Shown here: piece by piece, positions 61,240 to 61,428 of the stretch | Numbering within the stretch: position 1 is the first letter of the stretch | How the letters are laid out: every line of letters starts with the position of its first letter | Source: Oligoflexus sp. | GTDB taxonomy: Bacteria; Bdellovibrionota_B; Oligoflexia; Oligoflexales; Oligoflexaceae | Length of the DNA: 61,428 nucleotides | NCBI RefSeq assembly: GCF_035712445.1 | Contig: NZ_DASTAT010000142.1 | Span: forward strand, 1 to 61,428 | Reading direction: 5' to 3' | Position numbers and translations under genes: made by a program | The notes under the pieces: generated by a model | Told to the model about the DNA's origin: nothing | What the model saw: the letters and a program-made list of their open reading frames with translations, nothing else | Database searches by the model: none

Positions 61240-61428
61240 ATGGAAAAACGTTGGAACGTTTACCACGGCAATGACTACCTAGGCCTCAAAACGGCCAAGG
61301 AGATCAGGGAGGCTTTGCGCCAAGGCACCCTCGACCCCTTCGACAAAGTCTCCCGCGAAGGCTCCAATATCCGCGAAGATCTTATCGAAGTGGATGAAAT
61401 CTTCCGCGAGGGAGCCGATGCTCCGGCG
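61240..61428 (+). CDS. 5' end of a gene cut by the window edge, GYF-like N-terminus
   Basis: Sixty-three codons are open to the window end. The start (MEKRWNVYHGNDYLGLKTAK) followed by EIREALRQGTLDPFDKV resembles GYF_2-type modules that occur at the front of bacterial regulatory and envelope proteins. The ribosome site is weak (GGAG 13 bases ahead), so the start may be wrong, but other frames are closed. Function cannot be called from this part. Confidence 0.55.
   Translation, partial: MEKRWNVYHGNDYLGLKTAKEIREALRQGTLDPFDKVSREGSNIREDLIEVDEIFREGADAPA

Noticed and set aside
1..61428. CRISPR arrays, reverse transcriptases or retrons, and insertion sequences
   Set aside because: No regularly spaced repeats, no reverse-transcriptase motif and no transposase were seen among the translated frames.

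Overview
The window looks like part of the chromosome of a Gram-negative bacterium of the Bdellovibrionota/Oligoflexia type (Oligoflexus-like). This assignment is inference. It rests on a tetratricopeptide-rich envelope cluster resembling the Myxococcus/Bdellovibrio gliding (Agl/Glt) genes, an AgmX/PglI-type C-terminal domain, a 7TMR-DISM kinase with CheA-like parts, many lipoproteins and outer-membrane proteins, and a standard rpsB-tsf-pyrH-frr block. No rRNA, tRNA, CRISPR array, transposase or integrase was found.

Region 1 (1 to about 23.1 kb) is accessory and mosaic. From about 17.1 kb down to 5.8 kb lies a leftward, tightly packed phage-like gene set. It encodes a large winged-helix protein, a PD-(D/E)XK exonuclease, a Sak4-like ATPase, a 33-residue membrane peptide, SSB, a RusA resolvase, a coiled-coil DNA-binding protein, several small proteins, a GH108 endolysin, an XRE regulator, a papain-like protease, a phage-type hypothetical protein and an orphan DNA methyltransferase. 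No terminase, portal, capsid, tail or integrase genes are visible. At the left end, rightward genes for exported proteins sit among decayed copies of the phage-like genes: a methyltransferase 3' relic (711-890), a relic of the 6718-7320 gene (5110-5246) and a relic of the 844-residue secreted protein (5271-5328). Two translationally coupled pairs of an upstream gene and a small exported GG/NPP protein lie at 1-580 and 17625-18798. A second plasmid-like winged-helix gene with a membrane-protein partner occupies 20.4-22.7 kb.

Region 2 (23.2-32.8 kb) carries two glycosyltransferases, the NhaA antiporter, a soluble coiled-coil histidine kinase, a periplasmic solute-binding protein, an NfeD/stomatin pair and a monofunctional proline dehydrogenase.

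Region 3 (33.1-40.6 kb) is one rightward cluster of exported proteins: a beta-barrel protein, three TPR proteins (one a lipoprotein), a small periplasmic protein and a proline-rich lipoprotein. It is best read as an envelope or motility complex.

Region 4 (40.6-54.1 kb) holds hutF-hutG, a response regulator with an HPt protein, a matrixin-like metalloprotease, an exopolysaccharide-initiating phosphotransferase with a GT4 glycosyltransferase, a sigma-54 activator, a MASE1 histidine kinase, a TTHB210-like exported protein, and an ArsR/AHSA1/hydrolase operon preceded by a perfect 26-bp palindrome.

Region 5 (54.1-61.4 kb) holds frr, pyrH, tsf, rpsB, a YceD-like protein, the 7TMR-DISM/HPt/CheA-like kinase and the start of a gene cut by the window edge.
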